Positions 1 through 6,249 of a stretch of 38,298 nucleotides of DNA are shown piece after piece. The notes beneath the pieces are model-generated. The model did no database searches. It worked only from the letters and a program-made list of their open reading frames with translations, and had not been told where the DNA came from. The position numbers were made by a program, and so were the translations under genes. Position 1 is the stretch's first letter. Every line of letters begins with the position of its first letter. This DNA comes from Thiorhodococcus mannitoliphagus (GTDB lineage Bacteria; Pseudomonadota; Gammaproteobacteria; Chromatiales; Chromatiaceae), in assembly GCF_010915725.1 (NCBI RefSeq), contig NZ_JAAIJR010000051.1, positions 1-38,298 on the forward strand, written 5' to 3'.

Positions 1-186
1 GCCAGCTCGGGACTTTTCTTTGCGTCTCACCCAAAATAGGTCGCGACGCTCTCCCTAAATCAGCGCGGGACGTAACAGGCGGGGATGATGGTCATCCCGG
101 GCACGGCCTGCCGTCCCGATTCCGATTCCGGCGCAGGCCGTTGCGTCTGGGGCGCCTTGCGGGCTGAATGAATAGGAGATCGCGTC

Positions 187-630
187 ATGACAGACACCCA
201 TGATCTGCAGCGTTTCGTCCAAGCACAAGAGGACGACTACGCGCAGGCCCTCGCCGAGATTCGCAGCGGTCGCAAGCGCTCGCACTGGATGTGGTACATC
301 TTCCCGCAGCTGGCGGGGCTTGGATTCAGTGCCCTGTCGCAGCGCTACGCGATCCGCAGCCTGGCCGAGGCGGAGGCCTACCTGAGTCACCCCGTTCTGG
401 GACCGCGGCTGCGGGCATGCGCCGAAGCGGTCATCGGCGTCGAGGGACGCTCTGCGCGGGAGATCTTCGGTTCGCCCGACGACCTGAAGCTGCGCTCCTG
501 CGCCACCCTGTTCGCCCGTGTGTCGCCCGCAGGTTCGGTCTTTCATCGCGTTCTGACGCGGTATTTCCAGGGTGAGGGCGACCCCCAGACCCTGCGCCTG
601 CTGGGCCTGGCGCCAAGCGGCGATGGCTGA
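187..630 (+). CDS. DUF1810 family protein
   Basis: A 147-residue cytoplasmic protein with no signal peptide or membrane segment. The N-terminal half carries the run typical of DUF1810: DLQRFVQAQ near residue 6, GRKRSHWMWYIFPQLAGLG near 28-46, then YAIRSLAEAEAYL and HPVLGPRL. The length is normal for the family, so it looks intact. The start is supported by AGGAGA about seven bases upstream of the ATG. The biochemical function of the family is not established. The next gene follows after 48 bases on the same strand and may be co-transcribed. The long minus-strand frame opposite it is a GC-driven shadow. Confidence 0.9.
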   Translation: MTDTHDLQRFVQAQEDDYAQALAEIRSGRKRSHWMWYIFPQLAGLGFSALSQRYAIRSLAEAEAYLSHPVLGPRLRACAEAVIGVEGRSAREIFGSPDDLKLRSCATLFARVSPAGSVFHRVLTRYFQGEGDPQTLRLLGLAPSGDG

Positions 631-678
631 TATGAAGTCTGTTGCAGAAAGATCCGGATCAATACTGATCGTGAGCCT

Positions 679-1938
679 ATGACCAAAACCCACACCCGCG
701 CACCGACCTCCACCCACCAGCTCCAGGCACCTGATTTCGAACGGCACCCGCCGGGAAGCATCCTGCGGGATTTCGACGCCTTGCTGGACCTGATTGGCGA
801 TCAGGGGCTGCCGCTCACCCCCGGCCACCTGTTCGCCATGAAAACCCTGGAGTCGATCAACCAGCGTCTCACGCACCCCCTGGAACTGGGGCTGAAGCGC
901 GCGATGCAGAAATCCTATCCGCACATCAATGGGCTCTATCTGGTGCTGCGTGCCAGCGGCCTGGCGTGGATCGACACGGCGTCCAAGAAGCCGCATCTGC
1001 ATCTCGACCCCGTCGTCCTGGCCTCCTGGTCCTCCCTCAATGCCGCCGAGCGTTATTTTGCCTTGCTGAAGGCCTGGTGGGGTCGTTCAAGCGAGGAGAT
1101 GATCGGCGAGCGCGCAAGCTGGGGCAGGGATGCGTCGATGAGGGTCGTTACCTTTCTCAAACGGCTGCCCGCCACGGGCGATCTGATGATGGACACGCCT
1201 GATGATGTGGAGTTTTTGCGGTATTCCCCCGGCTTCCACCATCTGGCGTTGCTTGAACTCTTTGGCTTCCTCGACCTGCGGGCGATGCCGCCCGCGGAAG
1301 GTAAGGGATGGCGGCCCGAGCGGGTCGCTCTCACCGCGTGGGGACGCTCCTTGCTAGGTCACTTGGCGAGCTTCATGCGTCAGCCTTGGGATACCGAGTC
1401 CGACGCAGACATTCCCATCCTCGAGGGCCGGGATTTTTTCGATCCCCTGGCGCGTTTCGAGCACTGGAGCGAGTTGGTGCGTCCCCATATCCCGGATTGG
1501 CGCCACGAATTGGAGATCCCCGAGGACCCTTTCCAGCCCGGCCAGCATCTGCTCAAGGTCGCGCTGGGGAAGGACTGCTGGCGGCGGATCGCCATTGGGG
1601 GCGAGACCGCTCTCGACGCACTCGCGGACACCATTCTCGACGCCTTCGACTTCGATGACAGCGACCATCTCTACCGCTTCAGCTACCAGGACCGCTTCGG
1701 GTGCACCGTCGAGATCGATCCCCCCCATCTGGCGGGCGCGTCCGAATACGTCGCCGATGAGATCAAGGTCGGCGACCTCGCGCTTTGCGAGGGGATGCGG
1801 ATCGACTTCCTGTTCGACTTTGGCGATGACTGGCGCTTTGAACTCCTCGTCGAGCGCGTGAACGAAGAACCCGCGAGCCAGGAACCGCAGGTACTGGAAG
1901 CGCATGGCGCGGCGCCCGAGCAGTATGAGGATTGGTAG
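679..1938 (+). CDS. plasmid pRiA4b ORF-3-like protein
   Basis: A 419-residue soluble protein. The C-terminal third (about residues 285-400) matches the pRiA4_ORF3 fold: a QPGQHLLKVAL strand, CWRRIAIGGETAL, a helix with LADTILDAFDF, HLYRFSY, and FLFDFGDDWRFELLVE. The N-terminal 260 residues are helical and I do not recognise them. Members occur on plasmids, genomic islands and chromosomes, and their role is unknown. No catalytic motif is visible. The ATG at 679 is weakly supported by its ribosome site; a start a few codons downstream is possible. The location beside toxin-antitoxin modules suits an accessory region. Confidence 0.8.
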   Translation: MTKTHTRAPTSTHQLQAPDFERHPPGSILRDFDALLDLIGDQGLPLTPGHLFAMKTLESINQRLTHPLELGLKRAMQKSYPHINGLYLVLRASGLAWIDTASKKPHLHLDPVVLASWSSLNAAERYFALLKAWWGRSSEEMIGERASWGRDASMRVVTFLKRLPATGDLMMDTPDDVEFLRYSPGFHHLALLELFGFLDLRAMPPAEGKGWRPERVALTAWGRSLLGHLASFMRQPWDTESDADIPILEGRDFFDPLARFEHWSELVRPHIPDWRHELEIPEDPFQPGQHLLKVALGKDCWRRIAIGGETALDALADTILDAFDFDDSDHLYRFSYQDRFGCTVEIDPPHLAGASEYVADEIKVGDLALCEGMRIDFLFDFGDDWRFELLVERVNEEPASQEPQVLEAHGAAPEQYEDW

Positions 1939-1951
1939 CGGGCATCGACAG

Positions 1952-1975
1952 GCGCGTGATCGTTTGATCATGCGC
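1952..1975. terminator. 10-bp hairpin after the pRiA4b-like gene
   Basis: GCGCGTGATC at 1952-1961 pairs with GATCATGCGC at 1966-1975 across a four-base loop, with one G-T wobble. It begins 13 bases after the stop codon of the preceding gene. There is no T-tract on either strand, so it may only be an mRNA-stabilising or weak stop structure. From 1976 to 2136 I see nothing else. Confidence 0.35.
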
Positions 1976-2136
1976 GGAGCCCCCCCAATCCGGTGGTCGA
2001 TTCCCGAGGTGCGATCTGCTTCGGTCGCGCTTTGGGGCGAGCTAATGCTCAACTCCGGTCGTCAGGATTGTCGCGCAGACCATCTGTGGGCCTTGCTGAT
2101 AGGACAATGTGCTCTGTCTTGCGGTGGGTGCTTCAC

Positions 2137-2463
2137 TCAACCGCGTGCGTCCAACTCCTCGCGGATGATGCGGCGCAGATCGGTTTCGAGATGCTCCGAT
2201 TCGATCACCCGTCGGAGCGTCTCATTGATCAGTGTCTGATAGCCACGATCCCCGGCCATCGCCTTGAAATGCTCCACGATGGGCGCGTCGAGCATGATAT
2301 TGACCCGAAGCTTGCTCGTGCGTGCACGCACGGCGGTCTGCCATTCGGGGCGACTGACGGCTCGCCCCCCGAGTTGAAATCGGGCACGGTCGAAATCGGC
2401 CTGAGTCAGCGTCGGCGCCTCATCAGAAGTATCCGGCGTTACGGTAATAGAGGTCTGTTTCAT
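2137..2463 (-). CDS. brnA: BrnA-type antitoxin
   Basis: A 108-residue protein encoded just after the BrnT toxin gene, with which it overlaps by 41 bases. It has the BrnA layout. A variable N-terminus containing LTQADFDRARFQLGG (about residues 19-33) is followed by the ribbon-helix-helix segment LRVNIMLDAPIVEHFKAM (about 52-69). A helix then follows with YQTLINETLRRVIE. BrnA normally neutralises BrnT, and the complex represses its own promoter. The toxin-first order is the usual one for this family. The C-terminus ends in a charged helix (LRRIIREELDARG). It appears intact. Confidence 0.88.
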   Translation of the reverse strand: MKQTSITVTPDTSDEAPTLTQADFDRARFQLGGRAVSRPEWQTAVRARTSKLRVNIMLDAPIVEHFKAMAGDRGYQTLINETLRRVIESEHLETDLRRIIREELDARG

Positions 2464-2701
2464 GGCTGTCTGCCTTGCGCATGGAAATGATGCTGATGGT
2501 GTCGTCAGATTCGACGTGGACGACCAACACGACCAGACAATCCAAGAGTCCGATGCCGATCATACGCTGTTCGCCATAACCCTGGCGGGCGTCTTCGAAC
2601 AAGAGCATCGGCCCCTCGAAGACTTGGGGCGCATCGACAAAATCCAGCCCGTGCTTCTTCAAGTTGGTTTGTCGTTTGGCTTCATCCCATGTATAGCGCA
2701 T
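2423..2701 (-). CDS. brnT: BrnT-type ribonuclease toxin
   Basis: A 92-residue protein when started at the ATG of MRYTWDEAKRQTNLKKHG. This opening is the hallmark of BrnT, a RelE-fold ribonuclease that cleaves RNA when free of BrnA. Further motifs are LDFVDAPQVFEG, EQRMIGIG, and the C-terminal ISIISMRKADSHE containing the usual R-K-A catalytic region. The frame stays open 33 codons upstream, but that part reads through an inverted-repeat element (FGKPIGVEVIHIKI) and is not family sequence. No good ribosome site precedes the chosen ATG. The promoter must lie in or beside the repeat at 2727-2867. Confidence 0.88.
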   Translation of the reverse strand: MRYTWDEAKRQTNLKKHGLDFVDAPQVFEGPMLLFEDARQGYGEQRMIGIGLLDCLVVLVVHVESDDTISIISMRKADSHETDLYYRNAGYF

Positions 2702-2726
2702 TGGAGGATAAATGCATATTTTGATG

Positions 2727-2867
2727 TGTATAACCTCAACACCTATCGGTTTCCCGAAATCAACCGGAACAGCCGCTCCAAGCCTGCGTAGCCAGGCCAT
2801 CCTCGCCTGGTTCGCCAGGGCTGGAAGCCCTGGCTACATAAAACCGATAGGTGGTGAGGTGTATAAC
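2727..2867. repeat. MITE-like inverted-repeat element upstream of brnT
   Basis: The outer arms contain the perfect inverted repeat ACCTATCGGTTT (2741-2752) and AAACCGATAGGT (2841-2852). Outside these are related TATAACCTCA and TGAGGTGTATA segments. Inside are two hairpins: CCAGGC/GCCTGG (2792-2797 and 2805-2810) and CCAGGGCT-GGA-AGCCCTGG (2815-2833). These are enclosed by GTAGCCAGG/CCTGGCTAC (2788-2796 and 2829-2837). There is no coding potential. This architecture fits a short non-autonomous repeat or a REP-type palindromic unit. It occupies the region where the brnTA promoter should be. Confidence 0.65.
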
Positions 2868-3037
2868 AAGGGCTGAACGAACATTGAAAGCCCGGTCCAA
2901 GCTCTGCTTTGCGAACGCCTTGCTGTGTGGAGTGGAGTCCTCTGACCCTGAGATCCCTGACCTTGATGCTGTCCTCGACTTGGCAGATTTTTCAGACCGC
3001 CAGTCGGACTTTACAGCAGGTGACGAGCCGGGTCGTG

Positions 3038-3127
3038 AGGTGTGCCGGAAGATGTGCAAGAGCATCGCCGTGAGTCGCGTGAATACGGCTGGACAGGGCG
3101 GGAATTGGAGTTGCGCGGGCGGTATAG
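3038..3127. repeat. 90-bp direct repeat, copy A
   Basis: This stretch matches 4091-4180 over 90 bases without gaps. Both begin AGGTGTGCCGGAA and end GGAATTGGAGTTGCGCGGGCGGT.TAG. The two copies bracket the vapBC module. The rest of the gene-free interval 2868-3205 contains nothing I recognise. Confidence 0.75.
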
Positions 3128-3205
3128 ACGGCGAGGGTCGTTATGACAAACAAGGCGCGAGGCGCAGCGCTCACACAACCCATTGCGAGGGGCGATCTGC
3201 CGCAG

Positions 3206-3622
3206 TTAGCGCTGGGTGGTGAGCCAATTCTCGACCCGCAGCGCGGGTACCCGGCTGAATTCGGCCGCGTTGTCCGTCACGAGCGTGAGATCCTGATCCA
3301 GGGCATGTGCGGCGATCAGCAGGTCGTTGGGGCCGATCGGCGTTCCTGCTTGCTCCAGGGCAAGGCGTACCCTGGCGTAGGCTTCATCGACACCGGCCTC
3401 GAGCGGCAAGACCGGCATGGACGCGAGCAGGTCCGAGACTTTGTCGAGCAAGACGGGCGAACCACGCTTGAGCGCGCCGAAGCGCAGCTCGGCCGCGACG
3501 ATGAGGCTGGTGCACATCCGATCGTGGCCACGGCGGCTCAGGAGTGTCGCAACCGCGCCTTGCGGCTCGCGGATCAGCGCCGAAAGAATATTGGTGTCTA
3601 GGAGATAGCGCAGCGCGGACAT
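3206..3622 (-). CDS. vapC: VapC-type PIN-domain toxin
   Basis: A 138-residue PIN-domain ribonuclease. The conserved acidic residues are visible: LLDTNILSAL at the N-terminus (D near residue 9), SLIVAAELRFGA (E near 45), GPNDLLIAAHA (D near 98), and LTLVTDNAAEF (D near 116). The family cleaves tRNA or rRNA with bound magnesium until blocked by the cognate antitoxin. It lies 15 bases downstream of the antitoxin gene on the same strand. The length is normal and all active-site residues are present, so it is probably functional. The module sits between two 90-bp direct repeats, which suggests it was acquired as a unit. Confidence 0.92.
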   Translation of the reverse strand: MSALRYLLDTNILSALIREPQGAVATLLSRRGHDRMCTSLIVAAELRFGALKRGSPVLLDKVSDLLASMPVLPLEAGVDEAYARVRLALEQAGTPIGPNDLLIAAHALDQDLTLVTDNAAEFSRVPALRVENWLTTQR

Positions 3623-3637
3623 GGGGGTGCACGCAGC

Positions 3638-3880
3638 CTAGAGTTGAATATCGTCGAGTGGCGGGAGCCCTTCGTCGATATCCGGCAGGGTCTCATCGAG
3701 GGGCTTCCAGCCGGCAAGCAGCGTCGCGAGATCGGCTCGGCGTTTGATCGGCTCGATGATCAGCCGCTCGCCGTCACGGCGAATCACCGCCTCGTCGGCA
3801 TCCAGCTCCAAATCGCGCGGGATCCGCAGCGCTTGATTGCGACCATTGCGAAAGAGGCGAACATGGCGTTCCGACTGCAT
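3638..3880 (-). CDS. vapB: VapB-type antitoxin (AbrB/SpoVT fold)
   Basis: An 80-residue protein starting MQSERHVRLFRNGRNQALRI. This is the typical swapped-hairpin DNA-binding start of VapB, with RIPRDLEL and DEAVIRRDGERLIIEPI forming the rest of the fold. The C-terminal part, WKPLDETLPDIDEGLPPLDD, is acidic and would wrap the toxin. The frame is open further upstream, with an in-frame ATG at 3907 (MPTDLDSDAMQSE) and another at 4075. Those additions do not look like the family, so the 3880 start is preferred. VapB normally represses its own operon. Confidence 0.88.
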   Translation of the reverse strand: MQSERHVRLFRNGRNQALRIPRDLELDADEAVIRRDGERLIIEPIKRRADLATLLAGWKPLDETLPDIDEGLPPLDDIQL

Positions 3881-4090
3881 GGCATCCGAATCCAGATCTG
3901 TTGGCATATGGCTAAGCATAGGCCAAACGTCTTTCAGCCGCGACCCTTGCAGCTTTGGGCGAAAGCCCCGGTCCTTCGTCGTCTCATGTTGGGCGCGTAT
4001 CCTCGGCTCATGGGAACGAGGCTGGTTGAGGTTCTCCTGGTGGGAGATTGGCGAAAAAAAGTTGGTGATGATCATCAGAGAGTACCCCTC

Positions 4091-4180
4091 AGGTGTGCCG
4101 GAAAATGTGCGGGACCATGGCTGTGAGCCGCATGACTGCGGCTGGATAGGGCAGGAATTGGAGTTGCGCGGGCGGTGTAG
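4091..4180. repeat. 90-bp direct repeat, copy B
   Basis: Gap-free copy of 3038-3127 with scattered substitutions. It lies about 40 bases before the tRNA-Pro fragment and about 210 bases upstream of vapB. On the minus strand both copies read as the pseudo-peptide YTARATPIPALSSR, which is not a gene product. Confidence 0.75.
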
Positions 4181-4220
4181 GTTATTGATTTAAAAGCTTT
4201 CCCCAAGCGCCAATCGGAAT

Positions 4221-4263
4221 GGGGTTCAGGTGGTCGGAGGTTCGAATCCTCTCGCACCGACCA
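4221..4263 (+). pseudogene. 3' fragment of tRNA-Pro (probable attachment-site remnant)
   Basis: The T-arm GGAGG-TTCGAAT-CCTCT (4236-4252) is followed directly by acceptor strand CGCACCG, discriminator A and an encoded CCA ending at 4263. GGTCGGAGGTTCGAATCCTCT...CACCGACCA is the 3' end of bacterial tRNA-Pro. A matching 5' acceptor (CGGTGCG), D-arm and clear anticodon arm are absent upstream, so this is not a complete tRNA. Such 3' tRNA ends are typically left where an integrase has recombined an island into a tRNA gene. Confidence 0.7.
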
Positions 4264-4271
4264 ATAAAATC

Positions 4272-4308
4272 AACGGCTTAGGTTATTTAATACCTAGGCC
4301 GTTTTTGT
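4272..4308 (+). terminator. Rho-independent terminator after the tRNA fragment
   Basis: CGGCTTAGGT (4274-4283) pairs with ACCTAGGCCG (4292-4301) with a single wobble, an eight-base AT-rich loop and a following TTTTTGTTT. It begins nine bases after the CCA and is probably the original tRNA terminator or the one carried with the attachment site. It is followed by the tandem GAGTCACCA motif (4311 and 4323). The remaining interval to 4445 shows nothing coding. Confidence 0.75.
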
Positions 4309-4445
4309 TTGAGTCACCATAGAGTCACCACGCGGATTGATGTTATGTGACGCAAACCACGCTGGCTCAACAGGTCACGTGCCAGGTAGCATGAGGCCGC
4401 TCTCTTATGGAAGACGAAAAACCGCGGGAACCTCAGATTGAGCCA

Positions 4446-5108
4446 TCACCTTTTGGGATAGGCTCTTAGTGATTTGGACTGAGTCAAACCGGCACGAACG
4501 GCGAACTTCACCAGTCCAGGCAGGGTCTGGATGCCGAGTTTGAGCATGAGGCGCTGACGATAGGTCTCGACCGTCCGCGCACTGATGCCCAGTGTCGCGG
4601 CGATCTCCTTGGTTCGTTGACCTTCGGCCAGCAACCTGAGCACTTCCAGCTCGCGCTCGCTCAGGGTCTTGACATCGACTTCGACGCTCCGTCCGGGCGA
4701 GGGCGCAGCCAGGTTCGCCAGGCATGGGCTGACGAAGCACTCGTCGCGCAGGACCGCCTCGATGGCGCTGATCAGATCGTCGATCGCCTCGTTCTTGAGC
4801 ACATAGCCACGGGCGCCGGCGGCGAACATCTGGTCGCGATAATAGGGATCGCTGTATGTGGACAGGGCCAGAATCCGTGTCTGGGGTGACACTGTGCGGA
4901 TATGATGCGCGGCCTCCAAGCCATTCATGACGGGCATCTCCACGTCGAGCACCGCGATCTGGGGCTGTAAACGCTCGGCCAGTTGCACGGCCTCCGCCCC
5001 ATCGCTCGCCTCGCCGACGACCTGCCAATCCGTCTGCGAGCGCATCAGCAGGACGAGTCCCTGCCTGAAGATGACATGATCGTCGGCCAGCAGCAGCGAG
5101 ATCGCCAT
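4446..5108 (-). CDS. NarL/LuxR-type response regulator
   Basis: A 220-residue two-domain regulator. The receiver domain (about 1-125) has the acidic pair DD at 9-10, the phosphoacceptor D55 in IAVLDVEMPVMNG, and K106 in YVLKNEA. The C-terminal LuxR-type helix-turn-helix (about 150-212) contains LSERELEVLRLLAEGQRTKEIAATLGIS with the recognition helix ARTVETYRQRLMLKLG. Its ATG overlaps the TAA of the upstream kinase by one base (TAATG), so the two are almost certainly translationally coupled and cognate. It would bind DNA as a dimer when phosphorylated. It is the last gene of the five-gene minus-strand operon. Its targets are unknown, though the receptor operon itself is a candidate. Confidence 0.93.
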   Translation of the reverse strand: MAISLLLADDHVIFRQGLVLLMRSQTDWQVVGEASDGAEAVQLAERLQPQIAVLDVEMPVMNGLEAAHHIRTVSPQTRILALSTYSDPYYRDQMFAAGARGYVLKNEAIDDLISAIEAVLRDECFVSPCLANLAAPSPGRSVEVDVKTLSERELEVLRLLAEGQRTKEIAATLGISARTVETYRQRLMLKLGIQTLPGLVKFAVRAGLTQSKSLRAYPKR

Positions 5109-6247
5109 TAGCGTCCTGTCCTCATCGTCGATGGAACCCGGATGGTCACACGCGCACCCTGGGCTTTCGTCTCGATGTCGAGTTCTCCACCCCAGAGGCT
5201 GAGACGTTCGCGCACACCGAACAGGCCGTATCCACCCTCGCCCGAGGTCAGCCCATCCAGCGCGACGGGCGCGAAACCGCGACCGTCGTCGTCGACCGAG
5301 ACGCAGATCGATTCCAAGTCACCCCCCAGTTCGATCCGGCCGCGACTGGCCCCGGAGTGTTTGATCAGGTTGTAGACCAGCTCGCGCGCACTCTGGAACA
5401 GCACCACCGCCAGGTCGGTTTCGATCGCGGGCAAGGTGGGCGATTCGACATAGTGGAGTTCCACGCCAAAGCGTTTCGTCTTATAGCGGGCGAACCAGCC
5501 CAGCGCCGCGCCCAGCCCTCCCTGATAGAGTACCGGCGGGCTGAGTTCGAACTGGAGTGTCCGCAGCTCCTGGAGCGCCTCGCGCATCAGTTCCTGACCG
5601 ACCTCCAGCAGCCGGTCCGACTCGCTGTCGCGGCAGCGGGCGGCCGAGGCGATCTGCATCTGCGCCAGATTGAGCTTCTGCATCGGACTGTCGTGCAACT
5701 CGCCGGCCAGGCGCCGCTTTTCGCGCTCCTCGATCAGCGAGACCTCCATGGCCAGACGTCTGAGGCGGTCGTTGGCCCGGCGTAGCTCGCGGTTGGCTAC
5801 GCGCAGTTGTCGCGAGCGCTCATCGAGCGCCGACTCCAGGTCGTGCGACAGACGCCCGAGCGTCAGATGGGCGCGCACCCGCGCCAGCAGCACGTCCGTC
5901 TCGAAGGGCTTGAGCACATAGTCCGCGCCCCCGGCCTCGAAGGCCCTGACGATGGTCGCATGATCTTCCTTCGCCGTCAGGAAGATGACGGGGAGGGTGC
6001 GCGTGCTGTCTTGCTGCTTGAGACGACGACAGGTCTCGATGCCGTCGAGTCCATTGGGCATCAGGACATCGAGCAGGATCAAGTCCAGTCGTACCTCGCG
6101 CGAGAGGGTCTCGAACGCCGTCAGGGCCTGCTCGCCGCTCTCAGCCACATGGATCTGATAGCCGCGTGCGGCGAGCAACTGGCCGAGCAACCGGATGTTC
6201 TCCGGTTCGTCGTCCACGATCAGTATGTTTTCGCTGGATCGATCCAT
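5108..6247 (-). CDS. REC-HisKA_3 sensor kinase (NarX/DegS type, soluble)
   Basis: About 379 residues. An N-terminal receiver domain (about 5-125) has DD at 12-13, D60 in LILLDVLMPNGLDG, and K113. A coiled coil with many arginines follows (135-170), then a HisKA_3 dimerisation domain with phosphohistidine H185 in EEREKRRLAGELHDSP. The ATPase domain has the N-box RELVYNLIKHSG and G-box DDDGRGF and GYGLFGVRERLSLWGG. There is no membrane segment, so it takes its input from a phosphorelay or a partner, probably the hybrid kinase upstream. A TTG at 6253 would overlap the upstream stop. The ATG at 6247 matches the usual family start better. It is coupled by TAATG to the response regulator. Confidence 0.92.
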   Translation of the reverse strand: MDRSSENILIVDDEPENIRLLGQLLAARGYQIHVAESGEQALTAFETLSREVRLDLILLDVLMPNGLDGIETCRRLKQQDSTRTLPVIFLTAKEDHATIVRAFEAGGADYVLKPFETDVLLARVRAHLTLGRLSHDLESALDERSRQLRVANRELRRANDRLRRLAMEVSLIEEREKRRLAGELHDSPMQKLNLAQMQIASAARCRDSESDRLLEVGQELMREALQELRTLQFELSPPVLYQGGLGAALGWFARYKTKRFGVELHYVESPTLPAIETDLAVVLFQSARELVYNLIKHSGASRGRIELGGDLESICVSVDDDGRGFAPVALDGLTSGEGGYGLFGVRERLSLWGGELDIETKAQGARVTIRVPSTMRTGR

Positions 6248-6249
6248 TC

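Noticed and set aside
55-1002. 315-residue minus-strand frame opposite the DUF1810 gene
   Set aside because: It spans the antisense of two recognisable genes and shows no domain; it is a product of high GC third positions.
4075-4257. 60-residue minus-strand frame starting MREDSNLRPPEP
   Set aside because: This peptide is the familiar false translation of a tRNA 3' end; the underlying feature is the tRNA-Pro fragment and the 90-bp repeat.
4187-4263. A complete tRNA-Pro gene
   Set aside because: The T-arm and acceptor 3' strand are good, but no matching 5' acceptor, D-arm or clear anticodon arm exists in the 77 bases before the CCA.
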